From the NCBI GenBank assembly GCA_039714395.1, contig JBDLJH010000016.1, positions 1 through 64,000 on the forward strand: a DNA stretch of 64,000 nucleotides. The letters are read 5' to 3'. Shown here piece after piece: positions 9,703 through 18,999 of the stretch (position 1 is the stretch's first letter; the number at the start of each line of letters is the position of its first letter). This DNA comes from JAPHSX01 sp039714395. Lineage in GTDB: Bacteria; Pseudomonadota; Gammaproteobacteria; Thiohalomonadales; Thiohalomonadaceae. The notes under the pieces were generated by a model. It made no database searches. It was given only the letters and a program-made list of their open reading frames with translations, and was not told the origin of the DNA. Made by a program: the position numbers and the translations under genes.

Positions 9703-10242
9703 TCAATCGTAGTGGATCTGGGTGTAGAGGAGGGAGATCGGTCTACCCTCGATCAGCTCGGTTAAAAAAGTCCAGATAGTATCGCCCGAAGGTGGACAGC
9801 CCGGCAGAGTATAGTCGACCTTCACCACCTCATGGATCGGATGAACCTTGTTAAGCAGCAGCGGGATCTCCGGGTCGTTGGGGATCTGCGGATTGACCAC
9901 ACCGATGCCGTTGAGGTACGACTCCTCCAGCGTCTCCTGCAGGTTATAGTGATTGCGCATTGCCGGGATGCCGCCATTAATCGCACAGGCCCCCAGCGCC
10001 ACCACAATCTTGCTGCGGCGACGAAACTCCTGCAGTTTCTCGACGTTCTCGGTGTTGGCCACCCCCCCCTCAATGATGCCAATATCGGCATGATCGATCT
10101 GCTTGATATCGTTGATCGGAGAGCTATCGAACTCCACCAGTTCAACCAGATCGAGAATGCGCTCATCAATATCCAGCAGTGACATATGGCAGCCGAAACA
10201 GCCGGCGAGCGAGACGGTAGCGATACGAACCTTATCAGCCAT
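9703..10242 (-). CDS. hoxY: NAD-reducing hydrogenase small subunit HoxY
   Basis: This 179-residue small subunit is shorter than uptake-hydrogenase small subunits, as expected for group 3 enzymes. It should bind one proximal [4Fe-4S] cluster through Cys15 and Cys18 (GCFGCHMS), the Cys of GACAINGG, and the Cys of LPGCPPSGD. There is no Tat signal, so the enzyme stays in the cytoplasm. The start overlaps the end of hoxU by 8 bases. Confidence 0.95.
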   Translation of the reverse strand: MADKVRIATVSLAGCFGCHMSLLDIDERILDLVELVEFDSSPINDIKQIDHADIGIIEGGVANTENVEKLQEFRRRSKIVVALGACAINGGIPAMRNHYNLQETLEESYLNGIGVVNPQIPNDPEIPLLLNKVHPIHEVVKVDYTLPGCPPSGDTIWTFLTELIEGRPISLLYTQIHYD

Positions 10243-10960
10243 TATCGTCTTCCCCCTCTACCGGATGAACGTCGCCGACGACATCTATCGGTTGCCTGTC
10301 GTAGAGGCGCTCGCCGATCGGTACCTGGTAACTTCCATCCTTTCGCAGGAACACACCAACCGGACAGATCTCGGCGGCGCGATCCTCAATGCTAAAGTTA
10401 CTACTACCAAGGGTGCCATCGGGGGAGTTGATCACCAGGTGCGCCCCGGTGCCGCGCCCGGCAATGGCAAAGAGGTCCTTGCCATCAACATCACGACTGG
10501 CGCGCACACAGAGTTCACACAAAATACAGCGGTTAAGGTCGAGGGCGATCTCGGGATGACTGGCATCAACCTCACGCAGCGGATAGAAGTGGGGGAAGCG
10601 TGGACCGAGCATTTGCAGATAGTAGGCGACCGCCTGCAGCTGACAGGCCCCGCTCTTCTCACAACCGGGGCAGGTGTGATTGCCCTCGACGAAGAGCATC
10701 TGCACCAGGGTGCGCCGCTCGGCATTGATCGCCTCGGTATTACTCAGCACCTTCAGCCCCTCGGCGGCAGGCTGGGTGCAGGCGGAAACCATGCGCCCGC
10801 CCGCCTCGACGATGCAGAGGCGACAACTACCGTGGGGGGTAAACTCCGGGTGATGACAGAGGTGAGGAATGTAGAGCCCTGCAGTCAGTGATGCATCAAT
10901 AATGGTCTGCCCCGGCTCGAAGGGAATCGCCTGACCATCAATCTCAAAAGTCTGGCTCAC
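10235..10960 (-). CDS. hoxU: NAD-reducing hydrogenase diaphorase subunit HoxU
   Basis: HoxU resembles the N-terminal part of NuoG and links the hydrogenase module to HoxF. It shows a [2Fe-2S] site (Cys35, 46, 49 and 61). A NuoG-type [4Fe-4S] site with a histidine ligand follows (His95, Cys97, 100 and 106), and then a further [4Fe-4S] site (Cys145, 148, 151 and 199). The 241-residue length is standard. It overlaps hoxY at its end and hoxF at its start. Confidence 0.94.
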   Translation of the reverse strand: MSQTFEIDGQAIPFEPGQTIIDASLTAGLYIPHLCHHPEFTPHGSCRLCIVEAGGRMVSACTQPAAEGLKVLSNTEAINAERRTLVQMLFVEGNHTCPGCEKSGACQLQAVAYYLQMLGPRFPHFYPLREVDASHPEIALDLNRCILCELCVRASRDVDGKDLFAIAGRGTGAHLVINSPDGTLGSSNFSIEDRAAEICPVGVFLRKDGSYQVPIGERLYDRQPIDVVGDVHPVEGEDDNG

Positions 10961-12714
10961 TGTTCTCTCTCCCTGAGGTGATCCGCAGGGGAGTGGCGAC
11001 CGGTGATCTCCCGCGCCTCGCTCACCGCCGCATCGAGATCGAAGGCGGGTTCGTAGTCACTCGAACAGAGGTGTGACTCGACCAGCTGCGGGAATTTATC
11101 GAGCAGGTCAAACAGGTGGGATGGCACCGTCTTGCCGAGACCACAGTGGCTGGCCGAGCGCATCACCTCACCGATAGCACGCATCTCATTAAGATCATGC
11201 CCCGTAGCATGCCCATTACAGAGCTTTTCAACCAGCCCTCTCAGCAGCGGTGCCCCGACCCGACACGGGGTGCAGAAACCACAGCTCTCGTGTGCAAAAA
11301 AGTGGGCGAAGTTTTTCGTCATCTCCAGCAAATCGCGGCTGCGATTGAAGACCATAAAGGCGCCACCGGTAGCAATATCCTCACAGGCGACACAGCGGTC
11401 AAACTCATCTGGACCAAGAGTCACCCCAGCGGCCCCCGCCACCTGTACCGCCTGAACCTCCTCTGCCCCGCAGCGCTCAAGTATCTCGCGGATCGACATC
11501 CCCATCGGCAGCTCGTAGATCCCCGGGTAGCGCACATCACCGCTAATACTCAACAGCTTGGTACCGGTGGAGCACTCGGTGCCCCGACTACAAAAGGGGG
11601 CGCTGCCGTGCTCTGCGATGTAGGCAGCGGCGAGCAGTGTCTCGACGTTGTTGATCACCGTCGGGGCATTTTTGTAGCCAGCAGTGACCGGAAAGGGGGG
11701 ACGTTTTCTTGGAACACCGCGCCGCCCCTCGAGCGATTCGAGCAGCGCCGACTCCTCACCGCAGATGTAGGCCCCGGCACCGAGGTGGATCTCAATCTCG
11801 AAGTCAAAACCGGGCTGACCGAGAATGGCCTTCCCCAGCAGCCCCTTTTTGCGGCGACTCTCCAGAACCAATTCCAGATGGGGCAGAAGAAAGAGGTACT
11901 CACCACGCAGGTAGAGAAGGCCCTTTTTCGCGCCAATGGTACCGCCGCAGAGGGTCATCCCCTCAAAGAGACCATCGGCGTAGCTCTGCAACAGCAGCCG
12001 ATCCTTGAAGGTACCCGGCTCTCCCTCATCGGCATTGCAGACCACATAACGCTCATTGGCCTCTGTATCGCGACAGCTACGCCACTTGGTTGCGGTAGGG
12101 AAACCGGCACCGCCGCGCCCGCGCAGCCCCGAGGCATCGAGGCGATCGAGCATCGCATCCGCCCCCTGCTCGATAAAAGAGTGCAGCGCCGCTCCCTGAT
12201 CGTACTGTTGGCTCAGCAGCAGATCCCGCTGGTGCAGATTCTCATCCACCACAAAGAAGTCGCTCGGCCACACATTTAGGGGTGTGCCCTGCTCCACCAG
12301 CTGAGCAATCTGTTCAATGCGCTCACCATCGAGTCGGGTAATTGCCTGGCCGTTGACCAGCATCGCCGGTCCCTGGTCACACATACCGATGCAGGAGGTG
12401 GTGTCGACGCTTACCCTGCCGTCGGCACGCGGCTCACCGGGACTCATCCCCAGTCGCAGACAAAGCTGCTCCATAAGTGCCGAACTGCCCGCCATGTGGT
12501 CGGTGATATTGTCACTAAAAAGAATATCGAAATCACCGCGCGGGGTGAGGTGTAAGAAGGAGTAGAACTCGACCACACCACGCACCTGAGCGATAGGAAC
12601 ACCGCAATCCTGACCGAGCTGCTCCATGGCCTCAGCAGAGATAAAGGAGTGTTGCCGCTGATGAGCAATCAAGCGTTGAAGAAGCTGCTCAGAGTGTTGA
12701 CTACTGTCTGCCAT
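10957..12714 (-). CDS. hoxF: NAD-reducing hydrogenase diaphorase subunit HoxF (NuoE-NuoF fusion type)
   Basis: HoxF binds FMN and NAD and delivers electrons from H2 to NAD+. An N-terminal NuoE-like domain (about residues 1-155) is fused to a NuoF-like domain. The FMN/NAD motifs GRGGAGFPT and GAYICGEESALLESLEG are clear, and a [4Fe-4S] site lies at SCGFCTPCRVG plus a later Cys. In the NuoE-like part only the second cysteine pair (CIGMC) is present; the first pair is replaced (FSDNITDHM). I chose the ATG at 12714 (585 residues). The frame stays open to 12753, but that extension has no better ribosome site. It is the first gene of the hox operon. Confidence 0.94.
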   Translation of the reverse strand: MADSSQHSEQLLQRLIAHQRQHSFISAEAMEQLGQDCGVPIAQVRGVVEFYSFLHLTPRGDFDILFSDNITDHMAGSSALMEQLCLRLGMSPGEPRADGRVSVDTTSCIGMCDQGPAMLVNGQAITRLDGERIEQIAQLVEQGTPLNVWPSDFFVVDENLHQRDLLLSQQYDQGAALHSFIEQGADAMLDRLDASGLRGRGGAGFPTATKWRSCRDTEANERYVVCNADEGEPGTFKDRLLLQSYADGLFEGMTLCGGTIGAKKGLLYLRGEYLFLLPHLELVLESRRKKGLLGKAILGQPGFDFEIEIHLGAGAYICGEESALLESLEGRRGVPRKRPPFPVTAGYKNAPTVINNVETLLAAAYIAEHGSAPFCSRGTECSTGTKLLSISGDVRYPGIYELPMGMSIREILERCGAEEVQAVQVAGAAGVTLGPDEFDRCVACEDIATGGAFMVFNRSRDLLEMTKNFAHFFAHESCGFCTPCRVGAPLLRGLVEKLCNGHATGHDLNEMRAIGEVMRSASHCGLGKTVPSHLFDLLDKFPQLVESHLCSSDYEPAFDLDAAVSEAREITGRHSPADHLREREQ

Positions 12715-12928
12715 CGAAACGTTCCATACTCCCGTTCTTATTCTGCAGTTCATTCCAGTACAGGGAATACCTATCGTGACACCCCCACAAGGAAAGTAAA
12801 GCGGTCATTCTGCCTTTTTTCCAGCAAAAAGAGGTAAGCCGACAACAGTTGGAATAGCGACTATCAATCGGTAAAGAGTTTTGCCAATATGGGGAGATGA
12901 ACCGCTGCAGAAGAGATGGTTAGCCCAC
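12715..12928. promoter_or_regulatory. Divergent promoter region between hoxFUYHW and hypCABDFE
   Basis: This 214-base spacer must hold promoters for both hydrogenase operons. I looked for a sigma-54 site (TGGCAC, five bases, TTGCA), common upstream of hydrogenase genes, and did not find a convincing one on either strand. No clear palindromic operator was seen. Confidence 0.4.
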
Positions 12929-13165
12929 ATGTGCCTCGGTATTCCGATGGAGATTGTATCGATCGACGGCCACAACGCCCGCTGCAATGCTCAGGGGGTG
13001 GAGATGGAAGTGAATCTCTTCATGCTGCTGGAGGATGAGATCGCAGTGGGTGATTTCGTTATGGTTCATGTCGGCTACGCCATCGAGAAGATGAGTGCCG
13101 CTGAGGCGCACAGCCGCTGGGAGCTGTTTGATCAACTGACACAAGTCCCTGACACCGATGCATGA
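12929..13165 (+). CDS. hypC: Hydrogenase maturation chaperone HypC
   Basis: HypC is a small chaperone that works with HypD to build and carry the Fe(CN)2CO unit and deliver it to the large subunit. The start is fixed at the ATG at 12929, because the family needs Cys as residue 2 (MCLGIPMEI). A frame beginning at 12881 would bury it. The protein has 78 residues and its end overlaps hypA by 8 bases. Confidence 0.94.
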   Translation: MCLGIPMEIVSIDGHNARCNAQGVEMEVNLFMLLEDEIAVGDFVMVHVGYAIEKMSAAEAHSRWELFDQLTQVPDTDA

Positions 13166-13526
13166 GCTCTCCATCTGTGTCGCCCTGATGGAACAGGTGG
13201 AGGCCATCGCCAAGGCCGAAGGTGCCGAGCAGGTGACTGAGGTGGTATTGCAGATCGGCCCGCTTTCCGGGGTGGAGCCGGAGCTGTTGCAGCACGCCTT
13301 CCCTATCGCCTGCGCCGACACTGTTGCCGAAGATGCGGCCCTGATCATCGAGCCGCAACCGGTCAAAGTACGCTGCCTGCACTGCAGTGCCGAGACGGAG
13401 ACCACGCCTTCCAGGCTGGTGTGTAGTGCCTGTGGTGCATTGGAGACAACGTTAATAAGCGGCGATGAGATGATACTGGCCCGGGTTGTCCTTGAGAGTC
13501 GTGATGATCGGGTAGAGTCAAACTAA
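13158..13526 (+). CDS. hypA: Hydrogenase nickel incorporation protein HypA
   Basis: HypA delivers nickel to the hydrogenase large subunit together with HypB. The 122 residues begin MHELS, with the nickel-binding His2. A structural zinc site is formed by two CxxC pairs (CLHC and CSAC) in the C-terminal half. The gene overlaps hypC and is 45 bases ahead of hypB. Confidence 0.94.
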   Translation: MHELSICVALMEQVEAIAKAEGAEQVTEVVLQIGPLSGVEPELLQHAFPIACADTVAEDAALIIEPQPVKVRCLHCSAETETTPSRLVCSACGALETTLISGDEMILARVVLESRDDRVESN

Positions 13527-13571
13527 TGTGCACTCCCTCTCATTGTGTTCGAGTAATTTCAGGAGGCCCCA

Positions 13572-14351
13572 ATGTGTGACACCTGTGGATGTAACATCAC
13601 CCCCGGCAACCAGCACCTGCTGCAACCGGGCGGCAAGTTCTACCGCGTTAAGGAAGGGGGCGATGATCGCAGTCGATCGGTCACCATTCTCAAGGGGCTA
13701 CTTTCGGAGAACGACCATCAGGCCGGGCACAACCGGGAGCACTTTAACCAACACGGTGTGCTAGCGATCAACCTGATGTCCTCCCCAGGCTCCGGTAAGA
13801 CCCGTCTTCTCGAGGCGACCATCGATGCACTCGGTGATGAGTTCAACATCGCGGTCATCGAAGGCGATCTGGAGACAGAGAACGATGCCGAACGGATTCG
13901 TGCCAAAGGGGTACCCGCCTACCAGATCACCACCGGCAGCGCCTGCCACCTCGACGCCCACATGGTGCACGATGCCCTGCACCATCTCGAGCTGGCCCCG
14001 CTCGATATTCTGTTTATCGAAAACGTCGGCAACCTGGTATGCCCCGCCAGCTTCGACCTCGGCCAGCACCACAACATCACCCTGCTCTCCACCACCGAGG
14101 GGGACGACAAACCGGCCAAGTATCCGGTGATCTTTCGTGCCGCCGATCTGGTGCTGCTGACCAAGTGCGACCTGTTGCCGCTGCTCGACGACTTCGATCC
14201 CGAACAGGCCGAACACCACCTGCGCCAGCTGGCCACTGCGGCACCAATGCTCCCCATCTCGGCCAGCAAGGGCGATGGGCTGGAGGCGTGGTTCGACTGG
14301 CTACGCCAGCAGGTCGATACACAACGACAGGCTCACCCAGTCCAGCCATGA
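13572..14351 (+). CDS. hypB: Hydrogenase nickel incorporation GTPase HypB
   Basis: HypB is the SIMIBI-class GTPase that drives nickel insertion. An N-terminal CDTCGC metal motif, a P-loop (SSPGSGKT), a family segment IEGDLETENDAERI, and the GTPase motifs ENVGNLVCP and TKCDLLP are present. The length is 259 residues. It lacks the long histidine-rich stretch some homologues use for nickel storage, having only scattered His around residues 49-60. A strong AGGAGG ribosome site precedes the start. Confidence 0.95.
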   Translation: MCDTCGCNITPGNQHLLQPGGKFYRVKEGGDDRSRSVTILKGLLSENDHQAGHNREHFNQHGVLAINLMSSPGSGKTRLLEATIDALGDEFNIAVIEGDLETENDAERIRAKGVPAYQITTGSACHLDAHMVHDALHHLELAPLDILFIENVGNLVCPASFDLGQHHNITLLSTTEGDDKPAKYPVIFRAADLVLLTKCDLLPLLDDFDPEQAEHHLRQLATAAPMLPISASKGDGLEAWFDWLRQQVDTQRQAHPVQP

Positions 14352-14361
14352 GAGACGCCCG

Positions 14362-15456
14362 GTGAACATCGATGCCAAGGGGTGGCTTGAGCGGATTCAT
14401 CAACTGCCGCTGCAGGGGCGCACCCGCATTATGAATGTCTGCGGTGGCCATGAGCGGGCGATCACCCACGCCGGGCTGCGTAGCCTGCTGCCGGACAATA
14501 TTGAACTTATTCCCGGTCCCGGCTGCCCGGTCTGTGTCTGCCCCGAGGAGGATCTCTATGAAGCGATCCAGATCGCCCTCCATCAACCGGTCACCCTGAT
14601 CGCCTTTGGCGACATGTTGCGGGTACCGGCCAACACCCCGAAAGGCACACCCCGCACCCTGGAGCAGGCACGTGCCGCCGGGGCCGATGTCCGCCCCATC
14701 GCCTCGCCCAGTGAGGCGGTAAAGATCGCCCGGGCCGATCCCACCCGCCAGGTGGTCTTTTTCGTCGCCGGTTTTGAGACCACCAGCGCCCCGGTGGCGG
14801 CAATGGTGGCAGAGGGGATCCCCGACAACCTGACACTGCTGCTATCGGCCCGCCTTACCTGGCCGGCGGTGGCAATGCTGCTAGAGAGTGATGATGTGCG
14901 CATCGATGGCCTCATCGCCCCCGGCCACGTCGCGGCCACAATGGGAGCGCAGGAGTGGCAGTTCATCATCGATCAACACCAGCTGCCGGTCGCCATCGCA
15001 GGCTTCACTCCCGAGAGCCTGCTCGCCGCCCTCTACTCAGTGCTGCGCCAGAGACTGGAGCAGAATCTGTTTCTCGATAACTGCTACCCGGAGGTGGTGA
15101 AGTCGGAAGGGAACCAGCGTGCTCAACAGATCCTCGACCAGGTCTTCGAGGTGACCGATGCCAACTGGCGCGGCATCGGCACCATCCCCGACTCCGGCTT
15201 TTCCCTGCGGCCAGCCTACCAGGCGCACGATGCCCGTCGGCAGTGGCCACAATATCGACCGACGGCCCGACAGCGTGCCGGTGGGATGCCCGCAGGGTGC
15301 GACTGCGCCGCGGTGGTGCTGGGGCAAAAGTATCCCAACGAGTGCCGTCTCTACGGCATCAGCTGCACCCCGCGCACCCCGGTCGGCCCCTGCATGGTCT
15401 CCGACGAGGGGGCGTGTCACATCTGGTGGCAGGGTGGGATCCGTAGCGATGAGTAA
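14362..15456 (+). CDS. hypD: Hydrogenase maturation iron-sulfur protein HypD
   Basis: HypD holds a [4Fe-4S] cluster and is the scaffold on which the Fe(CN)2CO group is put together with HypC and HypE. Family motifs MNVCGGHERAI, GPGCPVCVCPE and FEVTDANWRGIG are visible, and a C-terminal Cys-rich part (GCDCAAVVLG, GPCMVSDEGAC) follows. The best start is the GTG at 14362, which has GAGAG in front and gives a 364-residue protein. The frame opens further upstream only inside hypB. The end overlaps hypF by 8 bases. Confidence 0.94.
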   Translation: MNIDAKGWLERIHQLPLQGRTRIMNVCGGHERAITHAGLRSLLPDNIELIPGPGCPVCVCPEEDLYEAIQIALHQPVTLIAFGDMLRVPANTPKGTPRTLEQARAAGADVRPIASPSEAVKIARADPTRQVVFFVAGFETTSAPVAAMVAEGIPDNLTLLLSARLTWPAVAMLLESDDVRIDGLIAPGHVAATMGAQEWQFIIDQHQLPVAIAGFTPESLLAALYSVLRQRLEQNLFLDNCYPEVVKSEGNQRAQQILDQVFEVTDANWRGIGTIPDSGFSLRPAYQAHDARRQWPQYRPTARQRAGGMPAGCDCAAVVLGQKYPNECRLYGISCTPRTPVGPCMVSDEGACHIWWQGGIRSDE

Positions 15457-17746
15457 GCCATCACTACAATCCCAGAGCAGCATGATCGCCAGACAGCTGG
15501 TGATCGGTGGACAGGTTCAGGGGGTCGGCTTTCGTCCCTACCTCTATCGGCTCGCAGAGCAATATGAGTTAACGGGTTGGGTGGAGAACCGCCAGGGTGC
15601 GGTGGTGCTTCAGATCGAGGGCGAAGAGAAGTCCGTAGCCGCGTTCCTCCACGCCCTGCCGAATAATCAGCCGCCGCTGGCCGATGCCCATATCACCTCA
15701 TGCGATGAGGTCACCGGGACGGGAACATCGCAGTTCGAGATCCGTGAGAGTCGCACCATAGGAGCTGGCGACATCCACCTCCCTCCCGACCACCACCTCT
15801 GTGACGACTGCCTGAGCGAACTCGCCGATGTGAATGATCGCCGCTACCGCTACCCCTTCATCAACTGTACCCAGTGTGGCCCGCGCTATACGCTCATCGC
15901 CGCCCTCCCCTATGACCGCGCCAACACCTCAATGGAGCATTTCCCCCTCTGCCCAAGCTGCCGTCGCGAGTATGAGGATCCGGCTGATCGCCGCTTTCAC
16001 GCCGAACCGATCGCCTGCCCCGAGTGCGGACCACAGCTTGAGTTCTATGCCGGGGGGGAGTCGATCAATAGTAGCGAGGAGGCACTGGCAAAAACGGTCG
16101 AGCAGTTACGCCAGGGCGCGATAATCGCGGTCAAAGGCGTCGGTGGCTATCACCTGCTCTGTGATGCCCGTAACGAAAAGGCTATTGGCCGCCTCAGGAT
16201 GCGTAAACCTCGTCCCGACAAACCACTGGCGGTGATGTTTCCCGCCCCGCTTAACGCCCCCTTAAGGGCCGTCGAAGAGGAGCTGCAGATAGGTGAACAG
16301 GAGGCCGAACAGCTACTCGATCCGGCCCGTCCGATCGTGCTCTGCCGACGCCGAGCTGACTCAAGGCTCCCGTATTCGATCGCCCCCAGGCTGGACGAAG
16401 TGGGTGCCTTGCTCCCCTACTCGCCCCTGCACCATCTACTGCTAAATGACTTCAACAGCCCGTTGATCGCCACCTCCGCCAACCTCTCCGGGGAGCCGGT
16501 GATTCACGACAACCGAGAGGCACAGCAGCGTCTGGCACCGATCGCCGATGGCTTTCTCCACCATGACCGTCCTATCCTGCACCCCGCCGACGACTCCATC
16601 TATCGACTCATTGCCGGGGCGATGCGCCCCCTGCGCCTCGGACGCGGCACGGCACCACTGGAGCTGGAACTCCCCTTCGCGCTAACTCAACCGACCCTCG
16701 CCGTCGGCGGCGAGATGAAAAACAGCATCACCCTCGGCTGGGGAGATCGGGTAGTGGTCCCCCCCCATATCGGCGAGCTCAATAGCGTGAAGGGGGAGCA
16801 GCTGTTCGAGCAGCTGATCACCGATCTGCAACAGCTCTATCAGGTAAAGCCCGAGGTAGTGGTCTGCGACACCCACCCCGGCTACACCGCCACTCGCTGG
16901 GCCCAGGCATCAGGCTTAGAGGTTGCCGAAGTACTACACCACCACGCCCACGCCTCAGCTCTCTATGGCGAACACTTAAAATGCAAGGATAAAGATTGGC
17001 TGGTATTTACCTGGGACGGAACCGGTTTGGGAGAGAGAGGTGAGCTGTGGGGCGGTGATGCGCTGCTGGGACGACCCGGCCAGTGGCAACGCTTCGCCTC
17101 ACTACGCCCCTTCCGCCTCCCTGGTGGTGAGCAGGCAGGACGCGAACCGTGGCGCTCGGCACTGGCCCTCTGCTGGGAAAGCAATCGAAAGTGGAACAAT
17201 GCCCCCGTATATACAGGGGATCAGGAGACCGAACTGCTCCGCCACGCCTGGCAGCACCATCTCAACACACCCGTGAGCAGCAGTGCCGGTCGCCTGTTCG
17301 ATGGGGCCGCAGCCCTGCTCGGCCTCTGCCAACAAACCAGCTTCGAAGGACAGGGGCCGATGTGGCTGGAGTCTGTGGCACAGAAGGGGGGGGAGCCCTC
17401 ACCCCTGCCACTTGAACGAAATGAGAATGGACTTTTTATTAGCGACTGGAGTCCGCTGCTGGACAGGCTGCTCGACAACTCACTCTCTGTTGCCGAACGG
17501 GCCGGGGTTTTTCACGCCACTCTCGCCGGGGTTATCGTTGATCAGGCCGAAATGGCACGAACCGAACACAACATCACCACTATCGGTCTTTGTGGTGGTG
17601 TGTTCCAGAATCGACTGCTCACCGAAAGCACCACCGAGCAACTGGAGAGTAGAGGATTTAAGGTCCATCTCCCGCTTCAACTTCCCTGCGGGGACGGCGG
17701 CCTCAGCTTCGGTCAGATCATTGAGATAGGGTATAAAGAGCCATGA
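15449..17746 (+). CDS. hypF: Carbamoyltransferase HypF
   Basis: HypF uses carbamoyl phosphate and ATP to make the carbamoyl group that becomes the cyanide ligands. Domains appear in the normal order: acylphosphatase (VQGVGFRP near residue 25), two zinc fingers (CDDC/CTQC and CPSC/CPEC), a YrdC-like domain, and a Kae1-like carbamoyltransferase domain with the late GGVFQNRLL motif. The start is the ATG at 15449 (765 residues), inside the hypD end. The frame runs open well upstream in hypD, but that part is a shadow. Confidence 0.95.
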   Translation: MSKPSLQSQSSMIARQLVIGGQVQGVGFRPYLYRLAEQYELTGWVENRQGAVVLQIEGEEKSVAAFLHALPNNQPPLADAHITSCDEVTGTGTSQFEIRESRTIGAGDIHLPPDHHLCDDCLSELADVNDRRYRYPFINCTQCGPRYTLIAALPYDRANTSMEHFPLCPSCRREYEDPADRRFHAEPIACPECGPQLEFYAGGESINSSEEALAKTVEQLRQGAIIAVKGVGGYHLLCDARNEKAIGRLRMRKPRPDKPLAVMFPAPLNAPLRAVEEELQIGEQEAEQLLDPARPIVLCRRRADSRLPYSIAPRLDEVGALLPYSPLHHLLLNDFNSPLIATSANLSGEPVIHDNREAQQRLAPIADGFLHHDRPILHPADDSIYRLIAGAMRPLRLGRGTAPLELELPFALTQPTLAVGGEMKNSITLGWGDRVVVPPHIGELNSVKGEQLFEQLITDLQQLYQVKPEVVVCDTHPGYTATRWAQASGLEVAEVLHHHAHASALYGEHLKCKDKDWLVFTWDGTGLGERGELWGGDALLGRPGQWQRFASLRPFRLPGGEQAGREPWRSALALCWESNRKWNNAPVYTGDQETELLRHAWQHHLNTPVSSSAGRLFDGAAALLGLCQQTSFEGQGPMWLESVAQKGGEPSPLPLERNENGLFISDWSPLLDRLLDNSLSVAERAGVFHATLAGVIVDQAEMARTEHNITTIGLCGGVFQNRLLTESTTEQLESRGFKVHLPLQLPCGDGGLSFGQIIEIGYKEP

Positions 17747-18774
17747 GCCAGGAAGATCACTACATAAGCCTCGCCCACGGCAACGGCGGACGCCTGATGC
17801 GTGAACTGATCGAGTCGACCTTCCGTCAGCAGCTGAATCGGGGCCAGCTCGATACCGACGCCGATGCCGTCCCGCTCGCCCTTCCCCCCAACCTGTCTGA
17901 GGCAGAGGTGGTGATCACCACCGATAGCTTTACCGTTAAACCGCTGGAGTTTCCCGGTGGAGATATCGGCTCACTGGCAGTACATGGCACCGTTAACGAT
18001 CTCTCTGTTGCCGGGGCCAAACCACTCTACCTGACCCTGAATGCCATCATAGAGGAGGGGCTGGAACTGGCGACCCTTGAACGGCTGATCCGGAGTCTTG
18101 GCAAGGCGGCCGATGAGGCCGGTGTCACGGTGGTGGCCGGTGATACCAAGGTGGTCCCTCGTGGTGAGGGGAGCGGTCTCTACCTGGCGACAACTGGGGT
18201 CGGGATTCGAGATCCCAAAATAAAACTCGGAATGGATTATATTGAGGTGGGTGATCAAATCGTAGTGAGCGGCCCGGTCGGCGATCACGGTACCGCGGTA
18301 ATGCTAGCCAGGGAGGAGTTTGGCCTCAGTGGTGAACTCTACTCAGACAACGCCTGTGTCACTCCACTCTTCCAAAGTATCTCCCACCTCTCCGGCCTGC
18401 GCTTTATGCGCGACCCGACCCGCGGTGGTCTCGCTACCGTCTGCCATGAGATAGCCCGTGCCACAGGACACACCCTCCGACTGCATGAGGAGCAGATCCC
18501 GGTACGTGCCCAGGTGCGCTCCGTCTGCAATATTCTCGGCTATGACCCCCTCTTCCTCGCCTGCGAGGGACGGGTGGTGGCGATCCTCTCTACCGAACAG
18601 GCCGAGGAGGCACTCCATATCTGGCAACAACACCCACAGGGAGAGGGGGCCGCCATCATCGGGGCAGTGACCACAAGCCGTGGCAACGACGGAGAGGTGA
18701 CACTGAAAACGAAACTGGGAGGAGAGCGATACCTGCGCGAGCTGGAGGAGGACCCACTGCCGCGGATCTGTTAA
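17743..18774 (+). CDS. hypE: Hydrogenase maturation protein HypE
   Basis: HypE dehydrates the carbamoyl group received from HypF to a thiocyanate on its C-terminal cysteine. The 343 residues end in the required PRIC tail with terminal Cys. The N-terminal HGNGGRLMREL and PurM-like ATP-binding segments (ITTDSFTV, DPTRGGLATV) are clear. It overlaps hypF by 4 bases and ends the hypCABDFE operon. No terminator with a T-run follows, so some read-through into sat is possible. Confidence 0.95.
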   Translation: MSQEDHYISLAHGNGGRLMRELIESTFRQQLNRGQLDTDADAVPLALPPNLSEAEVVITTDSFTVKPLEFPGGDIGSLAVHGTVNDLSVAGAKPLYLTLNAIIEEGLELATLERLIRSLGKAADEAGVTVVAGDTKVVPRGEGSGLYLATTGVGIRDPKIKLGMDYIEVGDQIVVSGPVGDHGTAVMLAREEFGLSGELYSDNACVTPLFQSISHLSGLRFMRDPTRGGLATVCHEIARATGHTLRLHEEQIPVRAQVRSVCNILGYDPLFLACEGRVVAILSTEQAEEALHIWQQHPQGEGAAIIGAVTTSRGNDGEVTLKTKLGGERYLRELEEDPLPRIC

Positions 18775-18884
18775 CCATAAATCACACAACAGTCGATACC
18801 CCTGTTGCCAATACCCCCTCCCAGGAGGGAAATCCGGCACGTTTGTACCAAGATTTCTTTTTATACCCCCATCCAAGCCTCCTA

Positions 18885-18914
18885 TTACCCCACTTAAAAT
18901 GGGTGTTGTATAGT
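18885..18914 (+). promoter_or_regulatory. Candidate sigma-70 promoter for sat
   Basis: TTACCC (18885-18890) and TATAGT (18909-18914) are separated by 18 bases and would start transcription about 80 bases ahead of the sat ATG. The -35 match is weak, so this is tentative. Confidence 0.3.
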
Positions 18915-18999
18915 GGCCCGTTCAAGAATTTACAGCCCCGGCGAGCCCGTATCCGCCGGATTAAGAATATTTCAATTAATAGAAGAAGGAGTCAAATCG

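Noticed and set aside
11116..12279. Long open frame opposite hoxF
   Set aside because: It lies entirely antisense to a conserved gene and has no protein family features.
12715..12928. Sigma-54 promoter for the hydrogenase operons
   Set aside because: No TGGCAC-N5-TTGCA-like site was found on either strand.
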